Shown here one piece after another: positions 1-11,546 of a stretch of DNA of 64,000 nucleotides (the stretch's first letter is position 1; the number at the start of each line of letters is the position of its first letter). Origin of the DNA: Achromobacter sp. HZ34. Its GTDB lineage: Bacteria; Pseudomonadota; Gammaproteobacteria; Burkholderiales; Burkholderiaceae_B. The notes beneath the pieces are model-generated. The model did no database searches. It was not told the DNA's origin and was given only the letters and a program-made list of their open reading frames with translations. The stretch covers positions 1,426,001-1,490,000 of the forward strand of contig NZ_NJIX01000001.1 in the NCBI RefSeq assembly GCF_002209485.1. The letters are read 5' to 3'. The translations under genes and the position numbers were made by a program.

Positions 1-1
1 G

Positions 2-280
2 ATAGAAACCGTACAACTGCGCCTGCGCACAAACCACGCGATTTCTCACGGCCTGCAGATCCAGCTGACTTCACCGTCGGGCACCAAAAGCATCATTCTG
101 CCGGCGCTGACGTACCTCAAGGATCGGGATGGGGAATTCTTTTCGATAGACCTGACGGCGAGCAACGCCTTTCTGGACGAATCCGCCCGCGGCACGTGGA
201 CCTTGCATGCGATAGACGTCATGAACCGAACGCCGCGCAGCACGCTTATTTCATGGGAGTTGCGGGTGTGGGGGCATTGA
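2..280 (+). CDS. C-terminal fragment of a P/Homo B domain protein (proprotein-convertase type)
   Basis: The gene enters from beyond the left edge; only its last 92 codons are present, ending in TGA at 278-280. The translation begins IETVQLRLRTNH and contains IQLTSPSGTKSIIL, SARGTWTLHAIDV and a final ISWELRVWGH. This is the beta-rich pattern of the P/Homo B domain (hydrophobic LTSPSGT, then G-W-L), which normally follows a subtilisin-like S8 protease domain or sits in secreted proteins. The catalytic part, if any, lies outside the window, so whether this is a protease cannot be decided here. It is followed directly by gene remnants, and may itself belong to the decayed element. Domain assignment is by pattern recognition. 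Confidence 0.7.
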   Translation: METVQLRLRTNHAISHGLQIQLTSPSGTKSIILPALTYLKDRDGEFFSIDLTASNAFLDESARGTWTLHAIDVMNRTPRSTLISWELRVWGH

Positions 281-306
281 CGCTGGAGCACGGATCCGCG
301 CAATGA

Positions 307-569
307 AAATTCATTGGCGTGAGCAGCGTTGTGCTGCCGCACGCAAGCGGAATCGACATCACGCATGTGCCCTACAAGGGCACGGCGGCCCTGACGACCG
401 CGCTGATCTCTGGCCAGATCGAAATGCATTCGATAGCGTCGGTTCGACAAAACCGCTGTTGGACTCGGGGCGGGCACGCGCCTTGGCGGTCACGGGTGAC
501 ACGCGCTCCTCGCTATGGCCGGATATACCAATGCTGGCCGAAGCGGGCGTCCCCGGCGTGAACGCCAGT
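307..569 (+). pseudogene. Bug/TctC-family receptor remnant (frameshifted, internal fragment)
   Basis: Two reading frames carry consecutive pieces of a tripartite-tricarboxylate (Bug) periplasmic receptor: GVSSVVLPHASGIDI and THVPYKGTAALT in one frame, then FDSVGSTKPLLDSGR, ALAVTG and MLAEAGVPG in the next. The switch falls near 429-430, where one T seems to be missing from an expected ATGCATTTCGAT. Both ends of the gene are absent; neither a signal peptide nor a C-terminal lobe is present. The second frame runs straight into the integrase remnant that follows. Bug receptors are strongly expanded in Bordetella and relatives, which supports the taxonomic guess. Nonfunctional. Confidence 0.8.
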
Positions 570-581
570 AAGCAGTGGTCG

Positions 582-884
582 AGTTGCCAAGCCATCCAGA
601 AAATCTGGCCAACGGTGCTCAATCGGGCCTGCGTACAGTATCGGCGCCCGCATCGGATGCGGCACACCTACGCCAGCATGATGCTTTCAGCAGGCGAGCA
701 CCCGATGTGGGTTGCCCAGCAGATGGGACTCAAGGATTGGGCCATGATCATCCGCGTGTATGGCCGCTGGATGCCGTCCGAGGATCTGGACGCCGGCGGC
801 AAGGCCGTCGGTCTTTTGGAAACAATGCTGGCAAAAAGCTGGCATTTCAAAGCCAAAACGGCCCAAAACGCCCCGAATCAATGA
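582..884 (+). pseudogene. Tyrosine recombinase (phage-type integrase) C-terminal remnant
   Basis: About 100 codons match the C-terminal catalytic part of site-specific tyrosine recombinases. PHRMRHTYASMMLSAG holds the HxxR box and VYGRWMP the nucleophilic tyrosine. The N-terminal arm-binding and core domains are missing, and the remnant is fused in frame to the Bug remnant. The usual QQMGH position reads QQMGL, so a conserved active-site histidine is lost as well. It ends 40 bp from the 3' end of tRNA-Leu, the classical position of an integrase in an element inserted at a tRNA 3' end. It is best read as the scar of an integrated island. Confidence 0.8.
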
Positions 885-924
885 CAACCTGAAAAATCAA
901 GTTGTTGATTTCAAAGGGAAAGAC

Positions 925-1011
925 TGGTGCGAGGGAGGGGACTCGAACCCCTACACCCGTAAAGGCGTCAGGACCTAAACCTGGTGCGTCTACCAATTTC
1001 GCCACCCTCGC
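925..1011 (-). tRNA. tRNA-Leu (anticodon TAG)
   Basis: On the minus strand the sequence starts GCGAGGGTGGCGAAATTGG and ends CCCTCGCACCA, so the 7-bp acceptor stem GCGAGGG/CCCTCGC pairs perfectly and CCA is encoded. The anticodon loop TTTAGGT gives anticodon TAG, reading CUA/CUG leucine codons. A long variable arm (GACGCCTTTACGGGTGT) fits a class II tRNA, and the T arm carries GGTTCGAGTCCC. Length is 87 nt. It is divergent from dapC with 46 bp between them; a TACAAT hexamer (plus-strand 1029-1034) sits where its -10 should be. Its 3' end faces the integrase remnant. Confidence 0.97.
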
Positions 1012-1041
1012 ATTTAGGTAAGCCTGCTATTGTAGCTTGCT

Positions 1042-1050
1042 TGTTAAAAT
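1042..1050 (+). promoter_or_regulatory. Candidate extended -10 promoter of dapC (possibly leaderless)
   Basis: TGTTAAAAT fits an extended -10 (TGnTAnnnT) ending 7 bp before the dapC ATG at 1058. No convincing -35 is seen, and no Shine-Dalgarno sequence precedes the ATG. Transcription from this hexamer would start at or next to the ATG. Assignment is by eye only. Confidence 0.35.
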
Positions 1051-1057
1051 TGCGCCC

Positions 1058-2257
1058 ATGAACCCGCGTCTCAAAGCTCTTCAGTCGTATCCCTTCGAAA
1101 AACTGCGCCAGTTATTGGCCGGCGCAGGCACGCCGCCCAGCGGTCTAGGGCCCATCAACCTGTCCATCGGGGAACCCAAGCACGACACCCCGCAGCGTGT
1201 GGCCCAGGCCATGGCGCAGGCGCTGCCCGGCGGGCTGGCGGCCTACCCGCCCACCAAGGGCGAACCGCGCTTGCGCGAAGTGATCGCGCAGTGGATCGGC
1301 AAGCGCTACGGTATCCCCGCGCTCGACCCCGATACCCAGGTACTGCCGGTGCTTGGCTCGCGCGAAGCCCTGTTCTCGTTCACCCAGACGGTGATCGACC
1401 CGGACGCCGACGACATCGTCATCTGCCCCAACCCCTTCTACCAGATCTACGAAGGCGCGGCCCTGCTCGCCGGCGCGACGCCGTATTACGTCAATGCCGA
1501 CGCGGCGCGCAATTTCGCCCCCGACTGGTCACAGGTGCCCGAGGACATCTGGCGCCGTACCCGCATGGTGCTGGTGTGCTCGCCCGGCAATCCCGCCGGC
1601 AACGTGATGTCCCTGGACGACTGGCGTGAACTGTTCGCGCTGAGCGATCGCTACGGTTTCATCATCGGCTCGGACGAGTGCTACTCCGAGATCTACCTGA
1701 ACGAAACGACGCCCCCGCTGGGCGCCCTGCAGGCAGCCGTCCAGCTGGACCGGCCGGACTTCCCGCGCCTGATCACGTTCTCCAGCCTGTCCAAGCGCTC
1801 CAACGTTCCCGGCATGCGCTCCGGCTTCGTGGCCGGCGACGCCTCGCTGATCGCCCCCTATCTGCTGTATCGCACCTACCACGGCAGTGCCATGAGCCCC
1901 GTGGTAGCCGCCGCCAGCATCGCGGCCTGGACCGATGAGACCCATGTGCGGGACAATCGCCGGTTGTATCGCGAAAAATTCGATGCAGTGGTGCCCATCC
2001 TGCAGCGCGCGCTGAACTTTACCCGGCCGGCGGCGTCCTTCTACCTGTGGCTGCCCACGCCCGGTTCGGATACCGACTTCGCGCGGGACCTCTACGCGCA
2101 ATGCGCGGTGACCGTGTTGCCGGGCAGCTTCCTGGGCCGCGAGGCGCACGGGGTGAACCCGGGCGCCGGCCGCGTGCGCCTGGCGCTGGTGGCCCCGCTG
2201 GCACAGTGCGTGGACGCCGCCAACCGCATCGCCGAATTCGTGAAGAAAACCGCCTGA
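1058..2257 (+). CDS. dapC: N-succinyl-L,L-diaminopimelate aminotransferase
   Basis: A 399-residue fold-type I PLP aminotransferase that converts N-succinyl-2-amino-6-ketopimelate to N-succinyl-L,L-diaminopimelate with glutamate, in the succinylase branch of lysine/meso-DAP synthesis in the cytosol. Visible are [12 protein letters not shown] near the N terminus, the [11 protein letters not shown] and [11 protein letters not shown] substrate/PLP regions, DECYSE, and the PLP-lysine motif [15 protein letters not shown] (Lys about 246). The ATG at 1058 was chosen over an upstream TTG at 1037 because homologues begin MNPRL and the longer start adds only MLVKIAP. It heads a five-gene run with dapD and dapE, which settles DapC over other class I aminotransferases. 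Bordetella is known to use a dedicated DapC. Confidence 0.92.
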   Translation: MNPRLKALQSYPFEKLRQLLAGAGTPPSGLGPINLSIGEPKHDTPQRVAQAMAQALPGGLAAYPPTKGEPRLREVIAQWIGKRYGIPALDPDTQVLPVLGSREALFSFTQTVIDPDADDIVICPNPFYQIYEGAALLAGATPYYVNADAARNFAPDWSQVPEDIWRRTRMVLVCSPGNPAGNVMSLDDWRELFALSDRYGFIIGSDECYSEIYLNETTPPLGALQAAVQLDRPDFPRLITFSSLSKRSNVPGMRSGFVAGDASLIAPYLLYRTYHGSAMSPVVAAASIAAWTDETHVRDNRRLYREKFDAVVPILQRALNFTRPAASFYLWLPTPGSDTDFARDLYAQCAVTVLPGSFLGREAHGVNPGAGRVRLALVAPLAQCVDAANRIAEFVKKTA

Positions 2258-2292
2258 AACCCGACCCATCAACTCCCACCCCCCTGAACACT

Positions 2293-5157
<2,865 letters not shown>

Positions 5158-5161
<4 letters not shown>

Positions 5162-7110
5162 TTCGTGCTCAAGGCTTGACGCTGCGGCGCGGCACCAAGG
5201 TGCTGCTCGACAGCGCGGAATTCGTGGTCAACCCAGGCGAACGGGTAGGCATCGTCGGCAAGAACGGCGCCGGCAAATCCACCCTCTTCGCCCTGCTTAC
5301 CGGCGCGCTCGATCAGGACGCCGGCACGCTGACGCTGCCCGAAGGCTGGCGCATCGCCAGCGTCAAACAGGAAATCGCGGCCGATGACCGCCCCGCGCGC
5401 GACTTCGTCATCGACGGCGACGTGCATCTGCGCGAGCTGCAGCAGCGGCGCGCGACGCTGACCGACAGCCAGGGTACGGAGATCGCGGAAACCGAGGCGG
5501 CCCTGATCGAAGCCGGCGCATGGAGCGCCAATTCGCGCGCCGAGCAATTGCTGGCGGGCCTGGGGTTCAAGCCAGCGGAATGGACCCAGCCGGTGAACAG
5601 CTTCTCCGGCGGCTGGCGCATGCGCCTGGCGCTGGCGCGCGCGCTGATGGCGCCGTCCGAACTGCTGCTGCTGGACGAGCCGACCAACCATTTGGACCTC
5701 GACGCCATGCTGTGGCTGGAGAAGTGGCTGGCGTCGTACGAAGGGACCGTGCTGCTGATTTCGCACGACACCGAATTTCTCGATGCCGTGGCGCGCTCCA
5801 TCCTGCATTTCGACCATGCCAAGCTGGTGCGCTATCGCGGCGGGTACCAGGACTTTCTGACCCAGCGCGCGGAACGCCTGCGCCAGACCAGCATCGCTTA
5901 TGAACGGCAGACGCGCGAAGCCGCGCGCCTGCAGGGCTTCATCGATCGCTTCAAGGCCAAGGCGTCCAAGGCCAAGCAGGCGCAGAGCCGGGTCAAGGCC
6001 CTGTCGCGCATGGAGGCCCTGGCGCCGCTGCACGCGGAAGCGGGCATCGATATCCGCATCCCCTCACCCGACTACATGCCGGACCCCTTGCTGGTGCTGG
6101 ACAAGCTGTCGGCCGGCTACACCGCCGACGATGGCCAGCAGGTGTCCATCCTGCGCGACGTCACGCTGATGGTGCGCGCGGGCAGCCGTATCGGCGTGCT
6201 GGGCGCCAACGGCGCCGGCAAGAGCACGCTGATCAAGACACTGGCCGAAGAGCTGCAAGTCCAGAGCGGCGAACGGCGCGCCTCGCGTGGCCTGGCGATC
6301 GGGTACTTCCATCAGCACCAGCTGGATATGCTGGACCTGGAAGCGACGCCGCTGATGCATCTGGCGCGCATCGCGCCGGAGGTACGCGAGCAGGAATTGC
6401 GTAATTACCTGGGAGGTTTCGGCTTTTCTGGCGACACCGTCAACAGCAAGGTCGAGCCCATGTCCGGGGGCGAGAAGGCGCGCCTGGCGCTGTCGCTGAT
6501 CGTCTGGCAGAAGCCCAACCTGCTGCTGCTGGATGAACCCAGCAACCACCTGGACGTGGAAACCCGCGAGGCGCTGGCCACCGCGCTGGCCGAGTTCGCC
6601 GGCAGCATGCTGCTGGTGTCGCACGATCGCCATCTGTTGCGCACCACGGTCGATAGCTTCTGGATCGTGGCCGACGGCGCGGTGCGCGAGTTCGACGGCG
6701 ACCTGGAGGACTACCGGGAATGGCTGGCCGCGCGCAACGCCGAGGAAAGAGCCGGACAGCGGGCGGCTGACAAGGCCGATACGGCACGCGGCGACGACGC
6801 CGAGGCACCGGTCGACCGCAAGCAGCAGCGCCGCCTGGAAGCCGAACAAAGGCAAAGGCTGGCCGTCGCCCGCAAACCGCTGCAGGCCAAGCTGGCCAAG
6901 GTGGAAACCGCGATGGAAAAGGCACGGGTGCGCCTGGCTGCGCTCGACGCCCTGGTGGCGGACGCGGATCTCTATACCGACGCGCGCCGCGCCGAACGCC
7001 AGCAGGTCATGAGCGAACATGGCGAACTGAGCAAACAGCTGGAAACCCAGGAAGAGGAATGGCTGGTGCTGCAGGAAGAGATAGAGGCGCTGGAACGCGC
7101 GGTGGAGTAG
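5158..7110 (+). CDS. ABC-F family ATPase (YheS/Uup type)
   Basis: A 650-residue soluble protein with two ABC domains and no membrane segments, typical of ABC-F translation factors that act at the ribosomal E site. Domain 1 has GKNGAGKST, SGGWRMRLALARAL and LLLLDEPTNHLD; domain 2 has GANGAGKST, MSGGEKARLALSL and LLLLDEPSNHLD. The linker between them (about 235-310) is rich in Arg/Lys/Gln, and the C-terminal 110 residues are charged and coiled-coil-like (KQQRRLEAEQRQRLA). Length and lead sequence resemble YheS more than Uup. The start is a GTG at 5158 overlapping the prmB stop (GTGA). It is the last gene of the dap run; the cellular substrate is unknown. Confidence 0.9.
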
Positions 7111-7132
7111 ATGCCGGGCTGGCCGCTGACCG

Positions 7133-7170
7133 CCGTGAGCCTCACGATATCTTCGTGATCTGGCTCACGG
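7133..7170. terminator. Nested inverted repeat between convergent genes (possible bidirectional terminator)
   Basis: The outer arms CCGTGAGC (7133-7140) and GCTCACGG (7163-7170) pair perfectly, and between them lies a second hairpin, TCACGA (7142-7147) with TCGTGA (7153-7158). It lies 22 bp after the ABC-F stop and 36 bp before the uvrD stop. No T-run follows on either strand, so it is only a terminator-like structure. Confidence 0.4.
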
Positions 7171-7206
7171 AGGGCCAGCAACGCGACTGCCTCGCGGACG
7201 ATTGCG

Positions 7207-9528
7207 TCAGCTGGCGATGACGTCCAGCTTGGCGATACCCAGCGCCAGCGTCTTGGTGCCGACGTCACGGAACTGGATCTGTGCCTGGGCGTCCTGGCCA
7301 CCGCCACTCAAGCCGATGATGGTGCCATCGCCGAAGCGCGCATGGCGCACACCCATGCCGATACGGAATTGGCGATCGCCCACCGTGACGCCAGTGGTGA
7401 CCGAACGTGGCGTGCGCGGCGCTGCCGTGCCGGTCGGCTTGCGGCCGAAGGCATCGCCGCCGCCACGTTGAGCCCCGCTCCAGCGGTCTTCACCAAAGCT
7501 GCCCGGGTTCGCACCGTAGCCCTGGCTGCCACCGCCGGTACGCGGGGTCAGCCACTTCAGGTGCTGTTCGGGGATTTCGGTAAGGAAGCGCGAGCGCAGG
7601 GCGTAGCGCGTCTGGCCATGCAGCATGCGGCTTTGCGCCAGGCTCAGGTACAAGCGCTCACGCGCGCGCGTGATGGCCACGTACATGAGGCGGCGCTCTT
7701 CTTCCAGGCCGGCCTGCTCCAGCAGGCTGTTCTCGTGCGGAAACAGGCCCTCTTCCAGGCCCGTGATGAACACGGCGTCGAACTCCAGGCCCTTGGCGGC
7801 GTGCACGGTCATCAACTGCACCGCGTCCTGCCCGGCTTGCGCCTGGTTGTCGCCCGCTTCCAGCGCCGCATGCGACAGGAAGGCGGCCAGCGGCGTGAGC
7901 CCGCCATCGGCAGGCGCGCCCGGCAGCACCTCACCCGTGGCGGCGTCCGTCGCGGGCGGCTCGTTCTGTGGCACCAATCCGCCAGGCAAGCCTTCGAAGT
8001 TGGCCTCGGACGCGAACACCGCCGCGGCGGTGATCAATTCGTTCAGGTTCTCGATGCGCTCGGCGCCTTCGCGCTCGCCCTTGTAATGTTCCAGCAGACC
8101 GCTGCCATGCAGGACGTGTTCGACCATTTCCGGCAAGGGCAGGTTGCGCGTCTCGTCGGCCATGCGCTGAATCAGCATGGCGAACTGCGCCAGGTTGGCG
8201 CCGCCCTTGCCTGGCACCCGCGCCACGCCGCCGTAGAGACTGGTGTCCTGCGAGCGAGCCACGTCGGCCAGCTGTTCCAGCGTGCGCGCGCCGATGCCGC
8301 GCGCCGGGAAATTGACCACCCGCATCCAGGACGTGTCGTCATCGGGGCTGGCGAGCAGGCGCAGATAGGCCAGCGCATGCTTGATTTCCTGGCGCTCGAA
8401 GAAGCGCAGGCCGCCGTAGACCTTGTAAGGAATGCCGGACGAAAACAGCCCGTGCTCCAGCACGCGCGACTGCGCGTTGCTGCGATAAAGCACGGCGATT
8501 TCGCTGCGGCTGCGGCCGTCGCTGACCAGGGCACGGATCTCGTCGACGATCCAGTGCGCTTCCATGCCATCGGAAGGCTGCTCGATCACGCGGATCGGCT
8601 CGCCCTCGCCCTGTTCAGTCCACAGGTTCTTGCCCAGGCGGCCACTGTTGTGATCGATCAGCGCGTTGGCGGCATCCAGGATGTGCCCATAGGAACGGTA
8701 GTTCTGCTCCAGCCGGATGACGGTGCCGTGCGCGTAGTCGCGTTCAAAGTCGGCCATATTGCCGACATTGGCGCCGCGGAATGCATAGATGGACTGATCG
8801 TCGTCGCCCACCGCGAAGATGTGGGCACCGCCGCCCGCCAGCAGGCGCAGCCACTTGTACTGCAGCTTGTTGGTGTCCTGGAACTCGTCGACCAGGATGT
8901 GGCGGAAACGGCGCTGGTAATGCTCGCGCACGGGTGCGTTGCGCGACAGCAATTCATACGCGCGCAACAGCAATTCAGCGAAGTCCACCACGCCTTCACG
9001 CTGGCACTGCGCTTCGTAAAGCTGGTAGATCTCGACCAGGCGGCGGCGATGGGCGTCCCAGATCTCGACGTCGCCGGGGCGCTCGCCCTCTTCCTTGGCA
9101 CCGTTGATGAAACGCTGCACGTCGCGGGGCGGGAATTTCTCGTCGTCGATGCCATTGGCCTTCATCAGACGCTTGATGGACGCCAGTTGATCGGCGGTAT
9201 CGAGAATCTGGAAAGCTTGCGGAAGGCCGGCATCGCGATGATGGGCGCGCAGGAGACGATTGCACAGGCCGTGGAAGGTACCCACCCACAGGCCACGCGT
9301 ATCGATGGGCAGGCTGGCCGTGAGGCGCGTCAACATCTCGCGCGCCGCCTTGTTGGTGAACGTGACTGCCAACAGCCCAAATGGACTGGCCTGGCCGTTT
9401 TGAATCAGCCAGGCCATGCGGGTGATCAGCACCCGGGTCTTGCCGCTGCCCGCCCCGGCCAGTACCAGGGCGTGCTGCGGTTCAAGTGTTACGGCTTCAC
9501 GTTGTTGCGGATTTAGCTTCTCGATCAT
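7207..9528 (-). CDS. uvrD: DNA helicase II
   Basis: A 773-residue superfamily 1A 3'-5' helicase for mismatch and nucleotide-excision repair. Motifs in order: LNPQQREAV (Q motif), LVLAGAGSGKTRVL (Walker A, near residue 26), VTFTNKAAREM (Ia), ILVDEFQDTNKLQY (II), VGDDDQSIYAFRGA (III), RLEQNYRS (IV), LMTVHAAKGLEFD (V) and VAITRARERLYLS (VI). The C terminus carries the small tudor-like domain typical of UvrD (about the last 50 residues). It starts 8 bp after the stop of the desaturase gene in the same direction, so the two are probably cotranscribed. No LexA-type box was seen immediately upstream. Confidence 0.94.
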   Translation of the reverse strand: MIEKLNPQQREAVTLEPQHALVLAGAGSGKTRVLITRMAWLIQNGQASPFGLLAVTFTNKAAREMLTRLTASLPIDTRGLWVGTFHGLCNRLLRAHHRDAGLPQAFQILDTADQLASIKRLMKANGIDDEKFPPRDVQRFINGAKEEGERPGDVEIWDAHRRRLVEIYQLYEAQCQREGVVDFAELLLRAYELLSRNAPVREHYQRRFRHILVDEFQDTNKLQYKWLRLLAGGGAHIFAVGDDDQSIYAFRGANVGNMADFERDYAHGTVIRLEQNYRSYGHILDAANALIDHNSGRLGKNLWTEQGEGEPIRVIEQPSDGMEAHWIVDEIRALVSDGRSRSEIAVLYRSNAQSRVLEHGLFSSGIPYKVYGGLRFFERQEIKHALAYLRLLASPDDDTSWMRVVNFPARGIGARTLEQLADVARSQDTSLYGGVARVPGKGGANLAQFAMLIQRMADETRNLPLPEMVEHVLHGSGLLEHYKGEREGAERIENLNELITAAAVFASEANFEGLPGGLVPQNEPPATDAATGEVLPGAPADGGLTPLAAFLSHAALEAGDNQAQAGQDAVQLMTVHAAKGLEFDAVFITGLEEGLFPHENSLLEQAGLEEERRLMYVAITRARERLYLSLAQSRMLHGQTRYALRSRFLTEIPEQHLKWLTPRTGGGSQGYGANPGSFGEDRWSGAQRGGGDAFGRKPTGTAAPRTPRSVTTGVTVGDRQFRIGMGVRHARFGDGTIIGLSGGGQDAQAQIQFRDVGTKTLALGIAKLDVIAS

Positions 9529-9536
9529 GCCGCGAA

Positions 9537-10736
9537 TTATGCTGCATAACGACGCAGCCGGACCGCGAACTGCTCAAGACCTTCGATACCGCTTTGCTGG
9601 GCGCGCTGGCACCAGGCTTGCAAATCACCGAGCAGTTGTTCGCTGCTGGCGCTGGAGCTTTCCCACAGACGGCCCAGCTCGCGGCGCATCTGCACCAGGG
9701 TGGACAGCTTCTCGCTACGGGCGATGGCCTGGTCAACCTGGGCAACCTGCTCCGGCTGCAGGACATCTTCGTTGCGGTGCAACCAGCTACGCACACGGCG
9801 CAGCATGGTCACGTCCTCGCCCTGCGGCGTCGACTGCAGCTTGGCCAATTCCTGGCGGGCCGTGCTCTTGATGATGTCGGCGTAACGCGCCATCACTTCG
9901 TAGCGGTGGGTGATGACACCCTGCAGCGTGCTCAGGTCGATCATCGGCTTCTGGCCATCTTCCAGCTTGAGCTTGGGCGCAACCTTCTTGACCTTGGCCA
10001 GACGGAAGAACTTCAGCACGCTGATGTAGAACCAGCCGATATCGAACTCATACCACTTCGACGAGAACTTGGCCGACGTACCGTGGGCGTGGTGATTGTT
10101 GTGCAGCTCTTCGCCGCCGATCACGATGCCCCAGGGGAACACGTTGGTGCTGGTGTCCGGGCTGTTGTAGTTGCGGTAGCCCCAGAAGTGGCCGATACCA
10201 TTGACCACGCCGGCGGCCCAGAAGGGAATCCAGGCCATCTGCACGGCCCAGACCGTCAGGCCCATGGCGCCGAACAGGGCGATGTCGATTGCCAGCATGG
10301 CCAGGATGCCCCACAGGCTGTGGCGCGAGTAGACCTTGCGCTCGAGCCAGTCGTCGGGCGTGCCATGACCGAACTTGGCCAGGGTTTCGTCGTTGTGCGA
10401 TTCTTCGCGGTAGAGTTCGGCACCGCGGAACAGCACCTTCCAGATGCCGAACAGCATGGGCGAATGGGGATCACCGTCGCGCTCGCATTTGGCGTGGTGC
10501 TTACGGTGAATGGCCACCCATTCCTTGGTGACCATGCCCGTCGTCATCCACAACCAGAAACGGAAGAAGTGCATGACGGCAGGATGCAGATCGAGTCCCC
10601 GGTGAGCCTGGCTGCGATGCAGGAAGACCGTGACGGAGACAATCGTGATATGCGTCATCACCAGCGTGTACACAAGAATCTCCCACCAGGAAGATTGGGA
10701 CAAGCCGCCAGAGATGAAGGAAAGGATGTGATCCAT
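9537..10736 (-). CDS. Membrane fatty acid desaturase (acyl-CoA delta-9 type)
   Basis: A 399-residue diiron membrane desaturase that introduces a cis double bond into acyl chains using O2 and an electron donor. The three histidine boxes are HRSQAH (residues 40-45), HRKHH (77-81) and HNNHH (212-216), with an additional NGIGH. Hydrophobic stretches around 20-38, 58-70, 142-162 and 168-180 fit the four-helix membrane core. After about residue 240 comes a roughly 150-residue soluble, helical, charged extension seen in proteobacterial homologues. It is cotranscribed with uvrD downstream. A near-consensus FNR site lies 93 bp upstream, of interest because the reaction needs oxygen. Substrate specificity is inferred from the family. 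Confidence 0.88.
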   Translation of the reverse strand: MDHILSFISGGLSQSSWWEILVYTLVMTHITIVSVTVFLHRSQAHRGLDLHPAVMHFFRFWLWMTTGMVTKEWVAIHRKHHAKCERDGDPHSPMLFGIWKVLFRGAELYREESHNDETLAKFGHGTPDDWLERKVYSRHSLWGILAMLAIDIALFGAMGLTVWAVQMAWIPFWAAGVVNGIGHFWGYRNYNSPDTSTNVFPWGIVIGGEELHNNHHAHGTSAKFSSKWYEFDIGWFYISVLKFFRLAKVKKVAPKLKLEDGQKPMIDLSTLQGVITHRYEVMARYADIIKSTARQELAKLQSTPQGEDVTMLRRVRSWLHRNEDVLQPEQVAQVDQAIARSEKLSTLVQMRRELGRLWESSSASSEQLLGDLQAWCQRAQQSGIEGLEQFAVRLRRYAA

Positions 10737-10828
10737 AGACCGTGTGTGTGCCTCAAAATTGAGTAAGGCGAGTTTAGCTTACCTTGTGGCGATATGACAG
10801 GGGGGTTTCAAAATAGTTCGCGGCATTT

Positions 10829-10842
10829 TTGACCCTGATCAA
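10829..10842. promoter_or_regulatory. FNR/Anr-type box upstream of the desaturase
   Basis: TTGACCCTGATCAA matches the FNR consensus TTGATnnnnATCAA in 9 of 10 fixed positions. It sits in the 274-bp region between the desaturase (93 bp away) and the divergent secreted-protein gene (169 bp away). Which gene it serves, if any, is not decided by the sequence. Confidence 0.45.
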
Positions 10843-11010
10843 TGACGAAGGTTATCATTTCGCCGATTTTGACGCCGTTTCAGCCCTACCCAAGGCCAGC
10901 GCGGCGGTGTAAACATAGTACGCCAAGACTTTACGGCCGCCCTGTCCCTGTTGTTTTTTCCGTATTTTCCACCTATGCGCCTGCTTTGCCCAGCCCGCAA
11001 GGGCACCAGA

Positions 11011-11493
11011 ATGTCCCGCCCACTGTGGTTCCCTGCTCTGCGCTCATGGTTCCCCGCGCGCAGGGCGGGCCGCGCCCTGCTGCCCGCCCTGCTGCCCTAT
11101 CTGGCGGCCGCCGGCCTGTTTTCGACAGCGGCGGCGCATGCGGCCAACAACAACATTCCCCACCCGCGCGCCTGGTCGGTACCGCCCAGCAAGGCCACCC
11201 TGCTGGCCACGTATTACGAGATCGTCGACGCCAACTGCCAGGCTTTGAGGGCGCCGACGGTGCGCATCACCGACCGGCCGGCCCTGGGCACGCTGACGAT
11301 CAGCCATGACGTGGGCCTGGCCGACAACCCGGCGAAGTGCGCCAACATCCAGGTGCCCGTGACGCAGGTCTATTACCAGGCGGGGACCAAGCTGGGGCAG
11401 GACAATTTTTCCTGGGAAGTACGGTTTCAGTCGCAGAACCTGGGTACCCAGCGGATCCAGGGCGCCGTGGCGATCACGCCAGGGGCGCGCTAG
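11011..11493 (+). CDS. Secreted protein of unknown function
   Basis: A 160-residue protein with a clear Sec signal: a basic N-region (SWFPARRAGR), a hydrophobic core (LLPALLPYLAAAGLF) and a likely cleavage at AAAHA/ANNN. The mature part of about 115 residues has exactly two cysteines (DANCQ, AKCANI), which could form a disulfide. Its alternating polar/hydrophobic strands (TVRITD, LTISHDVG, VTQVYYQ, FSWEVRFQ, IQGAVAIT) suggest a small beta-sandwich. The ATG at 11011 has an AAGGG sequence about 9 bp upstream; earlier in-frame starts (TTG 10951, ATG 10975) would place a long non-hydrophobic stretch before the signal. Family not recognised. It is alone and converges on the methyltransferase gene. 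Confidence 0.65.
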   Translation: MSRPLWFPALRSWFPARRAGRALLPALLPYLAAAGLFSTAAAHAANNNIPHPRAWSVPPSKATLLATYYEIVDANCQALRAPTVRITDRPALGTLTISHDVGLADNPAKCANIQVPVTQVYYQAGTKLGQDNFSWEVRFQSQNLGTQRIQGAVAITPGAR

Positions 11494-11546
11494 GCGGCAG
11501 GGGCCTGGGCGCCGCCTGACGAGATTCAGGCGGCGCGCTAATCAGG

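Noticed and set aside
7342-9516. Long plus-strand frame opposite uvrD
   Set aside because: uvrD shows every helicase motif on the minus strand; the antisense frame has no recognisable domain or ribosome site.
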